DNA of 64,000 nucleotides from Yersinia massiliensis CCUG 53443 (GCF_000312485.1 NZ_HE997644.1:604492-668491), one strand, 5' to 3'. Positions 32,312 through 42,397 are shown, counted from the stretch's first letter. Made by a program: numbers and translations. Notes: generated by a model not told the origin, from the sequence alone.

Positions 32312-33472
32312 ATGAAAATAGTCATCGCACCGGACTCCTATAAAGAAAGTTTATCTGCGATAGAAGTGGCCCAGGCAATTGAACAGGGTTTCCGCGAAGT
32401 CTTCCCCTATGCTGAATATATCAAAATCCCTGTCGCCGATGGCGGTGAAGGTACTGTGGAAGCGATGATCAGTGCCACAGGCGGCCAAAGAGTCATAACG
32501 GAAGTCACGGGCCCATTGGGAGAGAGTGTTCAGGCATTCTGGGGATTATCGGGCGATGGAAAATCTGCGTTCATCGAAATGGCCGCCGCCAGTGGATTAG
32601 AGCTGGTGCCATTGGCGCAACGCAACCCACTAAAAACCACCTCCTATGGCACCGGCGAGTTAATCCGCTCAGCGCTGGAAAAAGGCGTACGCCATATGAT
32701 TATCGGCATCGGTGGCAGTGCCACCAATGATGGCGGTGCCGGCATGATGCAGGCGCTGGGGGCAAAATTACGTCAGTCATCTGGCGAGGAAATTGGTTTT
32801 GGCGGCGGTTGTTTACATGAGATTGCCACCATTGATATTCGTCATCTGGACCCACGCCTGAAAGAATGCCGCATTGAAGTGGCGTGCGATGTCACCAATC
32901 CCTTAACCGGTCCACAAGGTGCTTCGGCCATTTTTGGACCGCAAAAAGGGGCAACGGCGTCGATGGTCACCACCTTGGATAACAACTTGGCCCATTACGC
33001 GCAGGTGATTAAGCAGCAGATGGGGATTGAGGTCGATAACATACCCGGTGCGGGTGCCGCAGGGGGAATGGGGGCTGCATTACTGGCCTTTTGTGGGGCC
33101 GAACTGGGTAAAGGGATAGAAATTGTCACCGAGGCTCTCGGCCTTGAAACCTATATCAAAGACTGCCATTTCGTCCTAACGGGCGAGGGCCGAATAGACA
33201 GCCAAAGTATTCATGGCAAAGTGCCGGTGGGCGTTGCGCGACTGGCTAAAAAGTATAATAAGCCGGTGATCGGTATTGCGGGCAGCCTGACCCCCGATGC
33301 CAATCTTGTTCATCAGCACGGTGTTGATGCTATTTTCAGTATTATTGACCGCATTTGTACCCTTGAAGATGCGCTGACACAAGCCGCTGATAATATTAGG
33401 TCTGCCTCTCGGAATATTGCTTCTGTGATTAATATGGGCATTTATTCATTAGAGATTAACGCCTCAACATAA
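32312..33472 (+). CDS. garK: Glycerate 2-kinase GarK (copy 1)
   Basis: Phosphorylates D-glycerate to 2-phosphoglycerate, the last step of galactarate/glucarate breakdown. At 386 aa it starts MKIVIAPDSYKESLSA and has the glycerate kinase segments GGEGTVEAM, GIGGSATNDGGAGM and TGEGRIDSQSIHGK. A second copy lies at 36798-37946 on the other strand. It sits between garP and garD. Confidence 0.96.
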   Translation: MKIVIAPDSYKESLSAIEVAQAIEQGFREVFPYAEYIKIPVADGGEGTVEAMISATGGQRVITEVTGPLGESVQAFWGLSGDGKSAFIEMAAASGLELVPLAQRNPLKTTSYGTGELIRSALEKGVRHMIIGIGGSATNDGGAGMMQALGAKLRQSSGEEIGFGGGCLHEIATIDIRHLDPRLKECRIEVACDVTNPLTGPQGASAIFGPQKGATASMVTTLDNNLAHYAQVIKQQMGIEVDNIPGAGAAGGMGAALLAFCGAELGKGIEIVTEALGLETYIKDCHFVLTGEGRIDSQSIHGKVPVGVARLAKKYNKPVIGIAGSLTPDANLVHQHGVDAIFSIIDRICTLEDALTQAADNIRSASRNIASVINMGIYSLEINAST

Positions 33473-33501
33473 TAAAAAAAGCAGTGTTTTACTTTTAACA
33501 T

Positions 33502-33527
33502 AGCCCTTTGTCGAAGGGCTTTTTTTA
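33502..33527 (+). terminator. Terminator after garK copy 1
   Basis: Stem AGCCCTT / AAGGGCT with a 5-nt loop and a run of seven T. Confidence 0.88.
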
Positions 33528-33646
33528 TGACGATTTATGGCGATTAAACACGTTTAAGGATAAATACTCTTTTCGTGATAATGCTCACCTACTTTTGGGC
33601 TGGCGAACAAAAATAGGGACTAAAGCCGTTAGTATCTCGGTCATCC

Positions 33647-33655
33647 GCACAATGC
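33647..33655 (+). promoter_or_regulatory. Candidate CdaR site upstream of garD
   Basis: GCACAATGC, matching the right part of the garP upstream motif (30743-30751), 125 bp before garD. The GAT part is not conserved (CATCC), so this is the weakest copy. Confidence 0.3.
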
Positions 33656-33779
33656 CTTAGGCTTTATACCGGCGTATACTGATTTACAAGTTGATGACCG
33701 TTATGTTTTAGATAAATAACGACTGCAATTAAAAAAATAACAGTTATGTTATCGATATAAATATTATAAGGATAATATT

Positions 33780-35345
33780 ATGAGCATTTGTAATAGTCCT
33801 GTAAGCAACCCGCTTTATATTAAAGTACAGGACGCGGATAATGTTGCCATTGTCGTTAATAACAATGGGCTTTGTGCTGGCACCCGGTTTAAATGTGGTC
33901 TTGAACTGATTGAGCATGTCCCACAGGGCCATAAAGTCGCCTTGGTGGATATCCCTAAAGGCGGAGAAATTATTCGCTATGCCGAAGTCATCGGTTTAGC
34001 GGTGCGCGATATTGCTCGCGGCGGCTGGATAGACGAATCACTGGTCGAGTTACCTGCTGCACCTGCACTGGACACCCTACCTCTGGCAACCGCCGTACCC
34101 GCGCCATTGCCGCCACTGGAGGGTTACACCTTTGAGGGCTATCGCAATGCAGACGGCAGTGTCGGCACCAAGAATCTGCTCGCCATCACCACCAGCGTCC
34201 ATTGTGTAGCGGGCGTGGTGGATTATGTGGTCAATATCATTGAACGCACACTATTGCCGAAATACCCCAATGTTGATGGCGTGGTCGCGCTAAATCACCT
34301 CTACGGTTGTGGTGTCGCCATCAATGCGCCGGCAGCAGTGGTGCCCATCCGCACCATTCACAATCTAGCGCTGAATCCGAATTTTGGTGGCGAAGTCATG
34401 GTGGTCGGTTTGGGATGTGAAAAACTGCAACCCGAGCGCCTACTGGAAGGGACACCTGATGTGCAGGTCATCTCACTGGATGAAAGCAACATCGTGCGTT
34501 TACAGGATGAAAAACACGTTGGTTTTCGTTCCATGGTTGAAGATATTCTGCAAGTGGCTGAAAAGCACCTGCAACGCCTGAATATGCGCCAACGGGAAAC
34601 CTGCCCTGCCTCTGAGTTAGTAGTGGGTATGCAGTGTGGCGGCAGCGATGCCTTCTCAGGTGTGACAGCGAACCCTGCGGTCGGTTATGCCTCTGACTTA
34701 CTGGTACGTTGCGGTGCAACCGTCATGTTCTCCGAAGTGACCGAAGTCCGTGATGCCATCCATTTGTTAACGCCACGGGCCATTAACGAGGATGTCGGCA
34801 GAAGATTGCTTGAAGAGATGAAATGGTACGACGATTACCTCGAAACCGGCAAAACTGACCGTAGCGCTAACCCTTCCCCCGGTAACAAGAAAGGTGGGCT
34901 GGCTAACGTGGTTGAAAAAGCACTGGGATCGATTGCGAAATCGGGTCGTAGCGCCATTTCTGAAGTGCTCTCGCCCGGCCAGCGCCCGACGAAACGCGGC
35001 CTGATTTTTGCCGCCACACCTGCGAGTGATTTCGTCTGCGGCACGCAACAACTGGCTTCAGGTATTACCGTACAGGTCTTTACCACTGGCCGTGGCACTC
35101 CCTATGGGCTGGCCGCTGTTCCAGTGATCAAAATGGCCACTCGCACTGATTTGGCGAACCGTTGGCATGATTTGATGGATATTGATGCCGGCACCATTGC
35201 TACCGGTGATGCGACAATCGAAGAAGTCGGCCAGCAATTATTTGAATTCATTCTAGATATTGCCAGTGACCGTAAACGCACTTGGTCAGATCAATGGGGG
35301 CTACGTAACGCCTTGGCGGTGTTTAACCCTGCGCCAGTGACCTAG
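33780..35345 (+). CDS. garD: Galactarate dehydratase
   Basis: Dehydrates meso-galactarate to 5-keto-4-deoxyglucarate. The 521-aa protein has an N-terminal SAF-like domain (about 1-95) and a large UxaA/GarD catalytic domain with [26 protein letters not shown] and [13 protein letters not shown], strongly like E. coli GarD. Iron-dependent in the family. Its own promoter region and terminator suggest separate transcription from garP-garK. Confidence 0.96.
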   Translation: MSICNSPVSNPLYIKVQDADNVAIVVNNNGLCAGTRFKCGLELIEHVPQGHKVALVDIPKGGEIIRYAEVIGLAVRDIARGGWIDESLVELPAAPALDTLPLATAVPAPLPPLEGYTFEGYRNADGSVGTKNLLAITTSVHCVAGVVDYVVNIIERTLLPKYPNVDGVVALNHLYGCGVAINAPAAVVPIRTIHNLALNPNFGGEVMVVGLGCEKLQPERLLEGTPDVQVISLDESNIVRLQDEKHVGFRSMVEDILQVAEKHLQRLNMRQRETCPASELVVGMQCGGSDAFSGVTANPAVGYASDLLVRCGATVMFSEVTEVRDAIHLLTPRAINEDVGRRLLEEMKWYDDYLETGKTDRSANPSPGNKKGGLANVVEKALGSIAKSGRSAISEVLSPGQRPTKRGLIFAATPASDFVCGTQQLASGITVQVFTTGRGTPYGLAAVPVIKMATRTDLANRWHDLMDIDAGTIATGDATIEEVGQQLFEFILDIASDRKRTWSDQWGLRNALAVFNPAPVT

Positions 35346-35365
35346 GACCTTCTCTATCGCGCTCA

Positions 35366-35394
35366 GGCCGGGTCATTCACCCGGCCATTTTTTT
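35366..35394 (+). terminator. Terminator after garD
   Basis: Perfect stem GGCCGGGT / ACCCGGCC, 5-nt loop, then ATTTTTTT; lies between the convergent garD and cdaR. Confidence 0.9.
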
Positions 35395-35443
35395 ATCCCC
35401 CCTATTCGTTCACCTTTTCTGCCCACCTTTCTCGCTTAACGAA

Positions 35444-36601
35444 TTATTCCTGCTCACCCAATTGCAAGGCCACATACAGCAAGAGACGGTCGTCAAAGTT
35501 GGCCAAATCCAGCCCCGTCAGTTCGGAAATACGATTTAGGCGATATTCCAAGGTGTTACGGTGAATAAACAGTGCTTTGGCAGTGGCCGTCGGTTGCACG
35601 TTATTACGGAACCAACAAGCCAGCGTCCTGCGTAGCAGGCCATTGCTGTCCATCGCCCGTAACTTGGCTAATGGCAGTGCTAACTCATTGGCTTGCCAGC
35701 CGCCACGCAAACTGTCCAGCAGCACGGGCAGCACCAAATCCTGATAATAGTAGCTGCGTTGCTCTGGCATCCGCTGCTTCCCCACCGCCATCGTGGTGCG
35801 GGCAGTACGATAGGAACGAGCAATGCTGCCAGGGCCGGTGAAGAAATTCCCCAATGAAAGCCGTACCCGAAGGCGGCCCCGCTCGGTCATACGGGAAAGC
35901 AGTGACTCCATCCGCCGCCGATGGTCGATAGCATCCCAACGACCATGGCTGTTTAGTGCCGGTTTGAGCACCACCATTTCTGTCAGAGAAACAATCGCAA
36001 TCAGGTTGTTGCGCTCCGGTGTCGTCAGCAAGGTTTGGAGTTCCTGCAATTCAGACATCGCGCTATCGACACTCAGTTGACCGCTGTCGACATCCACTAC
36101 CGCGACGACACGCGGCTCGTTGATATCAACCCCCAGGCGTTGCGCCCATTCAATGAGCGCAGGAGAGATCTCTTCCGTACGAATTAAGTTCAGCACCAGC
36201 TCTTCACGCAAGCGGCTATCTTGCGCCAGCAAATGCACTAATCGCGCTTGCTCCATCATCATTTCAGCGGCCATGCACACCAGCTCGCCGTATTGGCGCA
36301 ATTGGCCCGGATTACCGGTTAAGCCAATCACCCCGACGATCTCCCCCTCAAGGCGCAAAGGTAAGTTGATCCCCGGCCGCACACCGTGTAGTTGGCGAGC
36401 GACAGCTTCGTCTATATCAACGATCCGGCCATGAGAGAGCGACAATAGCGCCCCCTCATGCAATTCGCCGAGGCGTTCTTCATCGCCACTACCAATAATC
36501 CGCCCTTTTCCATCCATCACATTGATATTGGTATCAATGATTTTCATGGTTCGGGTGACGATATCTTGGGCTAAGCGTGGGTCAAGATTATATACACTCA
36601 T
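35444..36601 (-). CDS. cdaR: Sugar diacid regulator CdaR
   Basis: Activates galactarate and glucarate genes in E. coli. At 385 aa, same length as E. coli CdaR: N-terminal sugar-diacid-binding domain (about 1-135), a central GGDEF-like region, and a C-terminal PucR-type helix-turn-helix with HRNTLEYRLNRISELTGLDL. Last gene on the minus strand after garL, garR and garK copy 2; the 196-bp spacer before it may hold its own promoter. Confidence 0.95.
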   Translation of the reverse strand: MSVYNLDPRLAQDIVTRTMKIIDTNINVMDGKGRIIGSGDEERLGELHEGALLSLSHGRIVDIDEAVARQLHGVRPGINLPLRLEGEIVGVIGLTGNPGQLRQYGELVCMAAEMMMEQARLVHLLAQDSRLREELVLNLIRTEEISPALIEWAQRLGVDINEPRVVAVVDVDSGQLSVDSAMSELQELQTLLTTPERNNLIAIVSLTEMVVLKPALNSHGRWDAIDHRRRMESLLSRMTERGRLRVRLSLGNFFTGPGSIARSYRTARTTMAVGKQRMPEQRSYYYQDLVLPVLLDSLRGGWQANELALPLAKLRAMDSNGLLRRTLACWFRNNVQPTATAKALFIHRNTLEYRLNRISELTGLDLANFDDRLLLYVALQLGEQE

Positions 36602-36622
36602 GAATGGGCCTCAATCTGGGCT

Positions 36623-36630
36623 GATGCACC
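36623..36630 (+). promoter_or_regulatory. Partial GATGCAC motif upstream of cdaR
   Basis: GCTGATGCACC, resembling the GATGCACAA motif of garP and garL but diverging at its end. It lies 22 bp from the cdaR start, so it could be an autoregulatory site or chance. Confidence 0.25.
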
Positions 36631-36797
36631 AGCATAGGTGGTCAGACAGGGGATTACATTGGACAGATGCCCAACTTACATCACAAAAAGAGAGAGTTGC
36701 GGTGAGGGTCACAAAAATGACGAATACGAGGACGTGTTGCGAGAAAATATTGGGCGTCAGTCAGGGCCAATCTGAGTTAGCCCTGATTGAGGAATCG

Positions 36798-37946
36798 TTA
36801 TGCTTTGCCTGCCGCCATGCCAATCGCTAGCGTGGCCGCGATGTTACGGGCTGTTTTAAACACATTATCCGCAGCGTTATCTAAGGCCTGCTCTAAGGTG
36901 CAAATGGTGTAAATCACGCTAAATACGGCATCCAAACCATGCTCATAAACCACATCGACATCATCTGTCAGGCTACCCGCAATGCCAATCACCGGTTTGT
37001 TATAACGTTTGGCGACTCTCGCGACGCCAATCGGCACTTTGCCATGAATGGTTTGGCTGTCGATACGCCCTTCGCCGGTAATCACAAAAGTGGCATCACG
37101 AACCAAGGCGTCTAGACCGAGCGCATCCGTCACAATATCGATGCCAGGGCTCAACGTCGCCCCACAGAACGCCAGTAGCGCCGCGCCCAATCCACCAGCA
37201 GCCCCTGCTCCTTCGACCTGATCAACGTCAATATCCAAATAACGGTTGATGACACTGGCGTAGTGCAACAGCCCTTCATCCAGTTGTGTGATCATGTCAG
37301 GCGTCGCGCCTTTTTGCGGGCCGAAAATAGCCGAAGCCCCTTCACTGCCCGTCAGCGGATTGGTGACGTCACAGGCCACATCAATTTGGCACTGCTCAAT
37401 CCGTGGGTCGAGCGCGGTGATATCAATGGTCGCCAGTTCAGTCAGCTTAGCGCCACCGAACCCAATTTGTTGGCCTTGCTTATCCAGCAGTTTGACCCCC
37501 AGCGCCTGTACCATACCGGCCCCACCATCATTGGTGGCACTGCCACCGATCCCAATGATGATGTGTTTCACGCCTTTATTCAGCGCATGTAAAATCAGTT
37601 CGCCGGTGCCGTAGGAGGTGGTTTTCAATGGGTTGCGCTGTGCCAATGGCACCAGTTCTAGCCCGCTGGCGGCGGCCATCTCAATAAAAGCGCACTTCTC
37701 ATCACCGGATATCCCGTAAAAGGCATCCACGTTATCACCTAACGGGCCGGTCACATCCACCTTGATAATTTTACCGGCAGTCGCTGCAACCATGGCTTCT
37801 ACCGTGCCTTCGCCACCATCAGCAACGGGCAACTTGATATATTGCGCATCAGGAAACTGAGTACGAAAACCCGCTTCAATCTGCACCGCAACGTCTAGCG
37901 CGGATAAACTTTCTTTATAAGAGTCCGGGGCGATGACAATTTTCAT
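36798..37946 (-). CDS. garK: Glycerate 2-kinase GarK (copy 2)
   Basis: A 382-aa second glycerate kinase with the same reaction as copy 1. It shares the start MKIVIAPDSYKESLSA, LVPLAQRNPLKTTSYGTGEL and HGKVPIGVARVAKRYNKPV, yet is clearly diverged, so this is a paralogue and not a recent duplication. It follows garR in the garL-garR-garK order of E. coli, so this copy is the positional equivalent of E. coli garK. Confidence 0.95.
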   Translation of the reverse strand: MKIVIAPDSYKESLSALDVAVQIEAGFRTQFPDAQYIKLPVADGGEGTVEAMVAATAGKIIKVDVTGPLGDNVDAFYGISGDEKCAFIEMAAASGLELVPLAQRNPLKTTSYGTGELILHALNKGVKHIIIGIGGSATNDGGAGMVQALGVKLLDKQGQQIGFGGAKLTELATIDITALDPRIEQCQIDVACDVTNPLTGSEGASAIFGPQKGATPDMITQLDEGLLHYASVINRYLDIDVDQVEGAGAAGGLGAALLAFCGATLSPGIDIVTDALGLDALVRDATFVITGEGRIDSQTIHGKVPIGVARVAKRYNKPVIGIAGSLTDDVDVVYEHGLDAVFSVIYTICTLEQALDNAADNVFKTARNIAATLAIGMAAGKA

Positions 37947-38073
37947 AAATGATTCAATCTCATGAGCTATCCGACGTCACGCAAGCGCCGACTTGATCCA
38001 CCGCCGCTCGGAATGCTTATCCGTATCGCTATGCGACCCAATGACCGGCACTCGCAAGTGCCGGCACCACGGA

Positions 38074-38958
38074 TTAACGTGTCACTTCAACTTTGGCCAA
38101 TTTCTCGTAATAGCAGGCCAATGCGCTGTGGTCGGCAGTCCCCAATCCATCGGCTTTCAATGCTTGCATCATTTCCATGACGGCAGCCGTCAATGGCAAT
38201 TGTGCGCCGACACCGTGGGAGGTGTCCAAAGCGTTAGCCAAGTCTTTGATGTGTAAATCAATGCGGAAGCCCGGTTTGAAGTTGCGATCCATCACCATCG
38301 GCGCTTTAGCTTCTAATACAGTACTGCCCGCCAATCCGCCGCGAATGGCTTGGAAAACTAAATCAGGGTTCACGCCCGCTTTGGTCGCCAGCACCAGCGC
38401 TTCAGACATCGCGGCAATATTCAGCGCAACAACGACCTGATTAGCCAGTTTGGTCACATTACCCGCACCGATATCACCCGTGTGGACAACCGAGCCGCCC
38501 ATCGCTTTCATGATGTCGTAGCACTTGTCGAATACGGCTTTATCCCCGCCTACCATCACTGACAACGTGCCATCAATGGCTTTCGGTTCGCCACCACTGA
38601 CGGGTGCATCTAGCATGTCGACCTGTTTTAATGCCAACGCTTCGCTGATTTCACGGCTGACCAGCGGTGCAATCGAACTCATATCAATCACGACCGTGCC
38701 CGCTTTAGCGCCTTCAATCACGCCATTCTCACCTAATACCACCTCTTTGACGTGAGGGGAGTTCGGGAGCATGGTGATAATAATATCGCATTCTGCTGCC
38801 AACGCTTTTGGCGTTGCCGCCGCGGTGGCACCGGCACTGAGCAATTCATCCAGTGCCGCCGTGTTCCGATCAAGGACGATTAATGAGTAGCCTGCTTTCA
38901 GCAGATTTTTACTCATTGGCTTTCCCATTATCCCTAAACCAATAAAGCCGATTTTCAT
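38074..38958 (-). CDS. garR: 2-hydroxy-3-oxopropionate reductase
   Basis: Reduces tartronate semialdehyde to D-glycerate with NADH. At 294 aa (start ATG 38958 with GAGGAG upstream; the ORF from 38985 is extended) it has the Rossmann motif GFIGLGIMGKPM, the substrate motif APVSGGEPKAIDGTLS, and the catalytic lysine region GAGNVTKLANQ. Between garL and garK copy 2. Confidence 0.96.
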   Translation of the reverse strand: MKIGFIGLGIMGKPMSKNLLKAGYSLIVLDRNTAALDELLSAGATAAATPKALAAECDIIITMLPNSPHVKEVVLGENGVIEGAKAGTVVIDMSSIAPLVSREISEALALKQVDMLDAPVSGGEPKAIDGTLSVMVGGDKAVFDKCYDIMKAMGGSVVHTGDIGAGNVTKLANQVVVALNIAAMSEALVLATKAGVNPDLVFQAIRGGLAGSTVLEAKAPMVMDRNFKPGFRIDLHIKDLANALDTSHGVGAQLPLTAAVMEMMQALKADGLGTADHSALACYYEKLAKVEVTR

Positions 38959-39027
38959 TTGTAACTCCTCAATTAACTCGCCCAACCGTCAACACGGTAG
39001 CGCTAAATGTTTGAAATTGAATGATGA

Positions 39028-39798
39028 TTATTTCTTAAATTTGTCGCACAACGCCTGCGTTGCACTGCGAAACACACCCAAATCACTGCCGACGGCAACG
39101 AAGGTAGCTCCCCATTCCAGATAGCGGCGGGCATCAGCGTCAACCGGTGCCAGAATGCCGCTTGGCTTACCATGGGCTTTCGCACGCTCAAAAATGTGGC
39201 GAATGACTTTTTGTACTTCTGGGTGATTCGGTTGCCCCAAATAACCCAGCGCTGCCGAGAGATCTCCAGGCCCGACAAAAATGCCATCCACGCCATCCAC
39301 CGCAGCAATCGCATCAATGTTATCGACCCCTTGCTGGCTTTCGATTTGGACTAACACGGTAATGTTGTCGTTAATGGTGGCGAAGTAATCCGGCACGGTG
39401 CCGTAATTGTTGCCACGATGAGAGACCGAGACGCCGCGTATACCGGCTGGCGGATAGCGGGTTGAGGCAACGGCACGGATCGCTTCTTCTTCGCTTTCTA
39501 CAAAAGGAATCAAGAAGTTGTAGAAGCCGATATCCAATAAACGTTTGATAATAATGGGTTCATTACACGGCGCTCGCACCACTGGCGCGCTGTTGCTGCC
39601 TTTCAGCGCCATTAACTGTGGAATGAATGTTGTGACATCGTTCGGGGCATGTTCACCGTCCAATACCAACCAATCAAAACCCGCCAGACCCAAGACTTCT
39701 GCTGAAATATGATTTGCCAACGCGCTCCAGCAGCCGATCAGGGTTTGCCCTTGCAGTAGGTTGCGGCGGAACTGATTTGGATAATTTTGGAGACTCAT
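39028..39798 (-). CDS. garL: 5-keto-4-deoxy-D-glucarate aldolase
   Basis: Cleaves 5-keto-4-deoxyglucarate to pyruvate and tartronate semialdehyde; a Mg-dependent class II aldolase of the HpcH/HpaI family. 256 aa, with [26 protein letters not shown] (metal-ligand Glu) and [13 protein letters not shown] (metal-ligand Asp). First gene of the minus-strand gar operon. Confidence 0.96.
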   Translation of the reverse strand: MSLQNYPNQFRRNLLQGQTLIGCWSALANHISAEVLGLAGFDWLVLDGEHAPNDVTTFIPQLMALKGSNSAPVVRAPCNEPIIIKRLLDIGFYNFLIPFVESEEEAIRAVASTRYPPAGIRGVSVSHRGNNYGTVPDYFATINDNITVLVQIESQQGVDNIDAIAAVDGVDGIFVGPGDLSAALGYLGQPNHPEVQKVIRHIFERAKAHGKPSGILAPVDADARRYLEWGATFVAVGSDLGVFRSATQALCDKFKK

Positions 39799-40027
39799 TT
39801 TCGATCCTTATGATAGAACGCCCGGTCTGAACGAAGGCTCGATGCAGGACGTTATGCAATTCAGGTTGCCAGCGCATACGGCAAGCATTCTGTCGCTTAA
39901 TCTTGCGCCTGTTTCTGTACGATTGGATATCGCTTGACTTCACGATAGCCATTATAGAAACCGCGTTCCAATAAGCCATCAGGCAAAAGAACAGGAATAA
40001 TGATTTATTAACGAATGGTTATAGGCA

Positions 40028-40036
40028 GATGCACAA
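40028..40036 (+). promoter_or_regulatory. Candidate CdaR operator upstream of garL
   Basis: GGCAGATGCACAA, identical over 13 bp to 30462-30474 upstream of garP, about 230 bp before the garL start on the divergent side. The 39799-40272 gap otherwise shows no gene. Confidence 0.45.
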
Positions 40037-40272
40037 TATAATGCGTACTGCTTCACAGACTAGGGTAAGGTGCAAATACGGAGGCTCACAATAAGCAAGC
40101 TAAAGAGTTCGCCCAATCACGCCACAGTAATGATAAGGTAAAGCATCGACTGGGGAAGTACGCCACCTGATAGATAGGCTAATCTGTGTTGAACGCTCTA
40201 CCTTGTTGAGCGGTTTGTATTATCAGTGGCGGTCAACCACACTTGCCAGAGATGAAGCTGGAGGAGAGCAAC

Positions 40273-40848
40273 GTGCAACGTGAACAAGTATTAAGCAGTG
40301 CGCTCAATCTGTTAGAGCAACAAGGGCTGGCAAATACCACGCTAGAGATGCTAGCAAAAGAGGTTTCAGTCACCGTCAGTGACTTGACTCGTTTTTGGCC
40401 AGATCGCGAGGCCTTATTGTATGACTGCCTGCGCTATCATGGTCAGCAGATTGATACTTGGCGGCGGCAATTGCAGTTAGATGAGACGTTATCACCCAAA
40501 CAAAAGCTTTTGGCTCGTTACCAAACGCTCAGTGAGCAAGTTCAAAATCAGCGTTTCCCCGGTTGTTTGTTTATCGCCGCGTGCAGTTTTTACCCTGATG
40601 ATGAGCACCCCATTCATCAATTAGCGGAACAGCAAAAGCAAGCATCATTGCACTATACGCAAGCGCTGTTGCGTGAGATGGATGCTGATGATGCCAGTAT
40701 GGTGGCACAGCAGATGGAGCTGATTCTGGAAGGTTGCTTGAGTAAGCTGCTGGTTAAGCGCCAATTGCAGGATGTTGAAGTGGCTAAACGGCTAGCAGAA
40801 GATGTTTTGGATGTTGCGCAGTGCCGGAAAAATGGTGCACTCAGTTAG
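40273..40848 (+). CDS. yjdC: TetR-family regulator YjdC
   Basis: A predicted transcription factor with an N-terminal helix-turn-helix (about 5-50) and a ligand domain with [14 protein letters not shown] [15 protein letters not shown]. Close to E. coli YjdC. The longest ORF starts at 40243, but GGAGGAG at about 40259-40265 fits a GTG at 40273 and gives the 191-aa E. coli length and N-terminus (MQREQVL). In E. coli it directly follows dsbD; here the fdhF-gar block separates them. Confidence 0.92.
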   Translation: MQREQVLSSALNLLEQQGLANTTLEMLAKEVSVTVSDLTRFWPDREALLYDCLRYHGQQIDTWRRQLQLDETLSPKQKLLARYQTLSEQVQNQRFPGCLFIAACSFYPDDEHPIHQLAEQQKQASLHYTQALLREMDADDASMVAQQMELILEGCLSKLLVKRQLQDVEVAKRLAEDVLDVAQCRKNGALS

Positions 40849-40990
40849 TCCTGATAAGCTGATTTCGAGAGTGAAGTCGGTAAATTGCGCCCTATCTTGT
40901 CTGAAAAGAGAGCGATCAGCACAGTTTTAGTGGTTTTAGGCGATAAATTCGTTGACGATCAGCGGCCAATACGGTTTAATGCGCCCCGTT

Positions 40991-41066
40991 GCCCGGATAG
41001 CTCAGTCGGTAGAGCAGGGGATTGAAAATCCCCGTGTCCTTGGTTCGATTCCGAGTCCGGGCACCA
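40991..41066 (+). tRNA. tRNA-Phe (anticodon GAA)
   Basis: 76-nt cloverleaf with 7-bp acceptor stem (GCCCGGA/TCCGGGC), anticodon stem-loop GGGGATTGAAAATCCCC giving anticodon GAA, T arm GGTTCGATTCC, encoded CCA. The 29 bp from the anticodon loop into the T arm are repeated at 54163-54191. The gene itself is intact. Confidence 0.97.
41022..41050. repeat. attL: 29-bp direct repeat in tRNA-Phe
   Basis: The 29-bp sequence from TTGAAAATCC to GGTTCGATT occurs inside tRNA-Phe and again at 54163-54191 in the same orientation. Integrative islands typically leave such a copy of tRNA sequence at their far end. Confidence 0.92.
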
Positions 41067-41371
41067 CTTTTAAAGAAACCAGCTTAATAGCTGGTTTTTT
41101 GCTTTCTGGGGTTCCGGTAGATTTCTGGTCGCACTGGCCGCAGATGTTACCCCCCTGCTTCTGCGATCCAGCATGAACTTTTCTCTTAAGTAGCTACCAA
41201 CCCCTCTGGTCGCTGTAGCCCTATCTGTCAGAATTCAAATTCCCAATAGACACCATTTCCACACAGTACCTGGCTAACGGGTTCATTACTGCAAGGCTAC
41301 ATCCGGTCTTTGTCCGGTCCAGAGAAGGATCATTTTCTCTTCTAATATGCAAACAGCCTCATCTGGAATCA
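41067..41371. other. Island left edge without an integrase gene
   Basis: This is where an integrase gene usually sits next to a tRNA attachment site. Apart from the tRNA terminator I see only short, non-conserved ORFs. No tyrosine recombinase signature in any frame. Confidence 0.6.
41076..41102 (+). terminator. Terminator of tRNA-Phe
   Basis: Stem AAACCAGCT / AGCTGGTTT with a 4-nt loop and T run, 10 nt after the CCA end. It lies inside the island side of attL. Confidence 0.85.
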
Positions 41372-41764
41372 TTACCGTACCCCTCTCTCCCGGAGCAACG
41401 TATTTATTTCCTTCAGTGTATTCAACTGCCTCACTTCAAATTCAGTAGGTTTATCAGCATTTGCTAGATTCATCAGCCCAACTACAACACCTGCTCCACC
41501 AATCAGTGAGTTTATTAACTCCATTTTGCCCGTGATGAAATACCAACCAGCAGCAATGAGTAACAGCACAGCGCAAAAAGCAAAAACCCACAAAACTCCA
41601 GTAAATCGTTGATTTCTTTCTTTTTTAACCAGATTCCATCGATGTACTTCCTCTTGGAGCAATTCTTCATTATCACAGTGGATCAATAGTTTGAACTGAT
41701 TATTATTTGAGTTATCAATGATGTTCACATCACCAACTATGTCGCCAGAATTAAAATCTCTCAT
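41372..41764 (-). CDS. Small two-helix membrane protein, unknown
   Basis: Not recognised. 130 aa: a hydrophilic N-terminal part (1-55, Asn-rich near the start), two hydrophobic helices (about 57-77 and 83-102), and a charged C-terminal tail (FEVRQLNTLKEINTLLRERG). First gene of the tRNA-Phe island, on the minus strand and unpaired. The ATG has AAAGGGTAGATA upstream. Membrane location is inferred. Confidence 0.6.
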   Translation of the reverse strand: MRDFNSGDIVGDVNIIDNSNNNQFKLLIHCDNEELLQEEVHRWNLVKKERNQRFTGVLWVFAFCAVLLLIAAGWYFITGKMELINSLIGGAGVVVGLMNLANADKPTEFEVRQLNTLKEINTLLRERGVR

Positions 41765-41877
41765 TATCTACCCTTTAAATTTTCAAGAAAATTGCACCAT
41801 GGCCCAGACAAGCAATGTGCAGCTGTCCTCATCGAATTAATCGGGAATAAAGAACACACTACCCTTATCGTCACTCT

Positions 41878-42175
41878 CTAGTAGTGATCAACAGGTGCGG
41901 AATTTCTTGCCGTGTCTGTCTTCGATTTCCAGTAGCACCTGCCCTTGTTTAGTCTGAAGATAAGACCGCTGCTATGAGGCAATAGCTCGATTTCCGGTGT
42001 CGTCTTCAGGCCATGAGCCTTTTTCTCAACACCGCCCAGTTTTTCCAGCCACGGATTGCCCAGAATAGTATACCAACAAGCTCCTTTTACACCTTCAGTT
42101 GAGTTAGTTCCATCAAGGAATCCCAACGAATCCACCATCACGCCCGGAGAACGTCGGGCTAGAGTGAGACTGGTT
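41878..42175 (-). pseudogene. Fragment of a DUF3396-like (type VI immunity) protein
   Basis: An open frame of about 100 codons on the minus strand reads SPGVMVDSLGFLDGT then GACWYTILGNPWLEKLGG, which I recognise as the C-terminal half of the DUF3396 / type VI immunity family. The N-terminal half is missing and an in-frame TGA lies just upstream. It looks like a remnant of an effector-immunity locus; no effector is seen. By-eye match. Confidence 0.45.
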
Positions 42176-42397
42176 CCATCAGCTCAATCTTGAGTATAAT
42201 TAGTAACCTGAAATGTTCTTTCTGTCAGCCACTAAATGCAAAGACACTGGTGGCATTTTGCACAAAATCGGAAATTTCTCGCAAACATTAGCGATAGCTA
42301 TTTTTCACACTTGACTAATTTTTCCAGTAAAGTATGGCCTCTTGCTCTATGTGACTTCACCACAAGAGTTTCTATCAATCAAAACAGTGAAATTGAA

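Noticed and set aside
41067..41371. Possible integrase gene next to tRNA-Phe
   Set aside because: No frame has tyrosine-recombinase motifs or adequate length.
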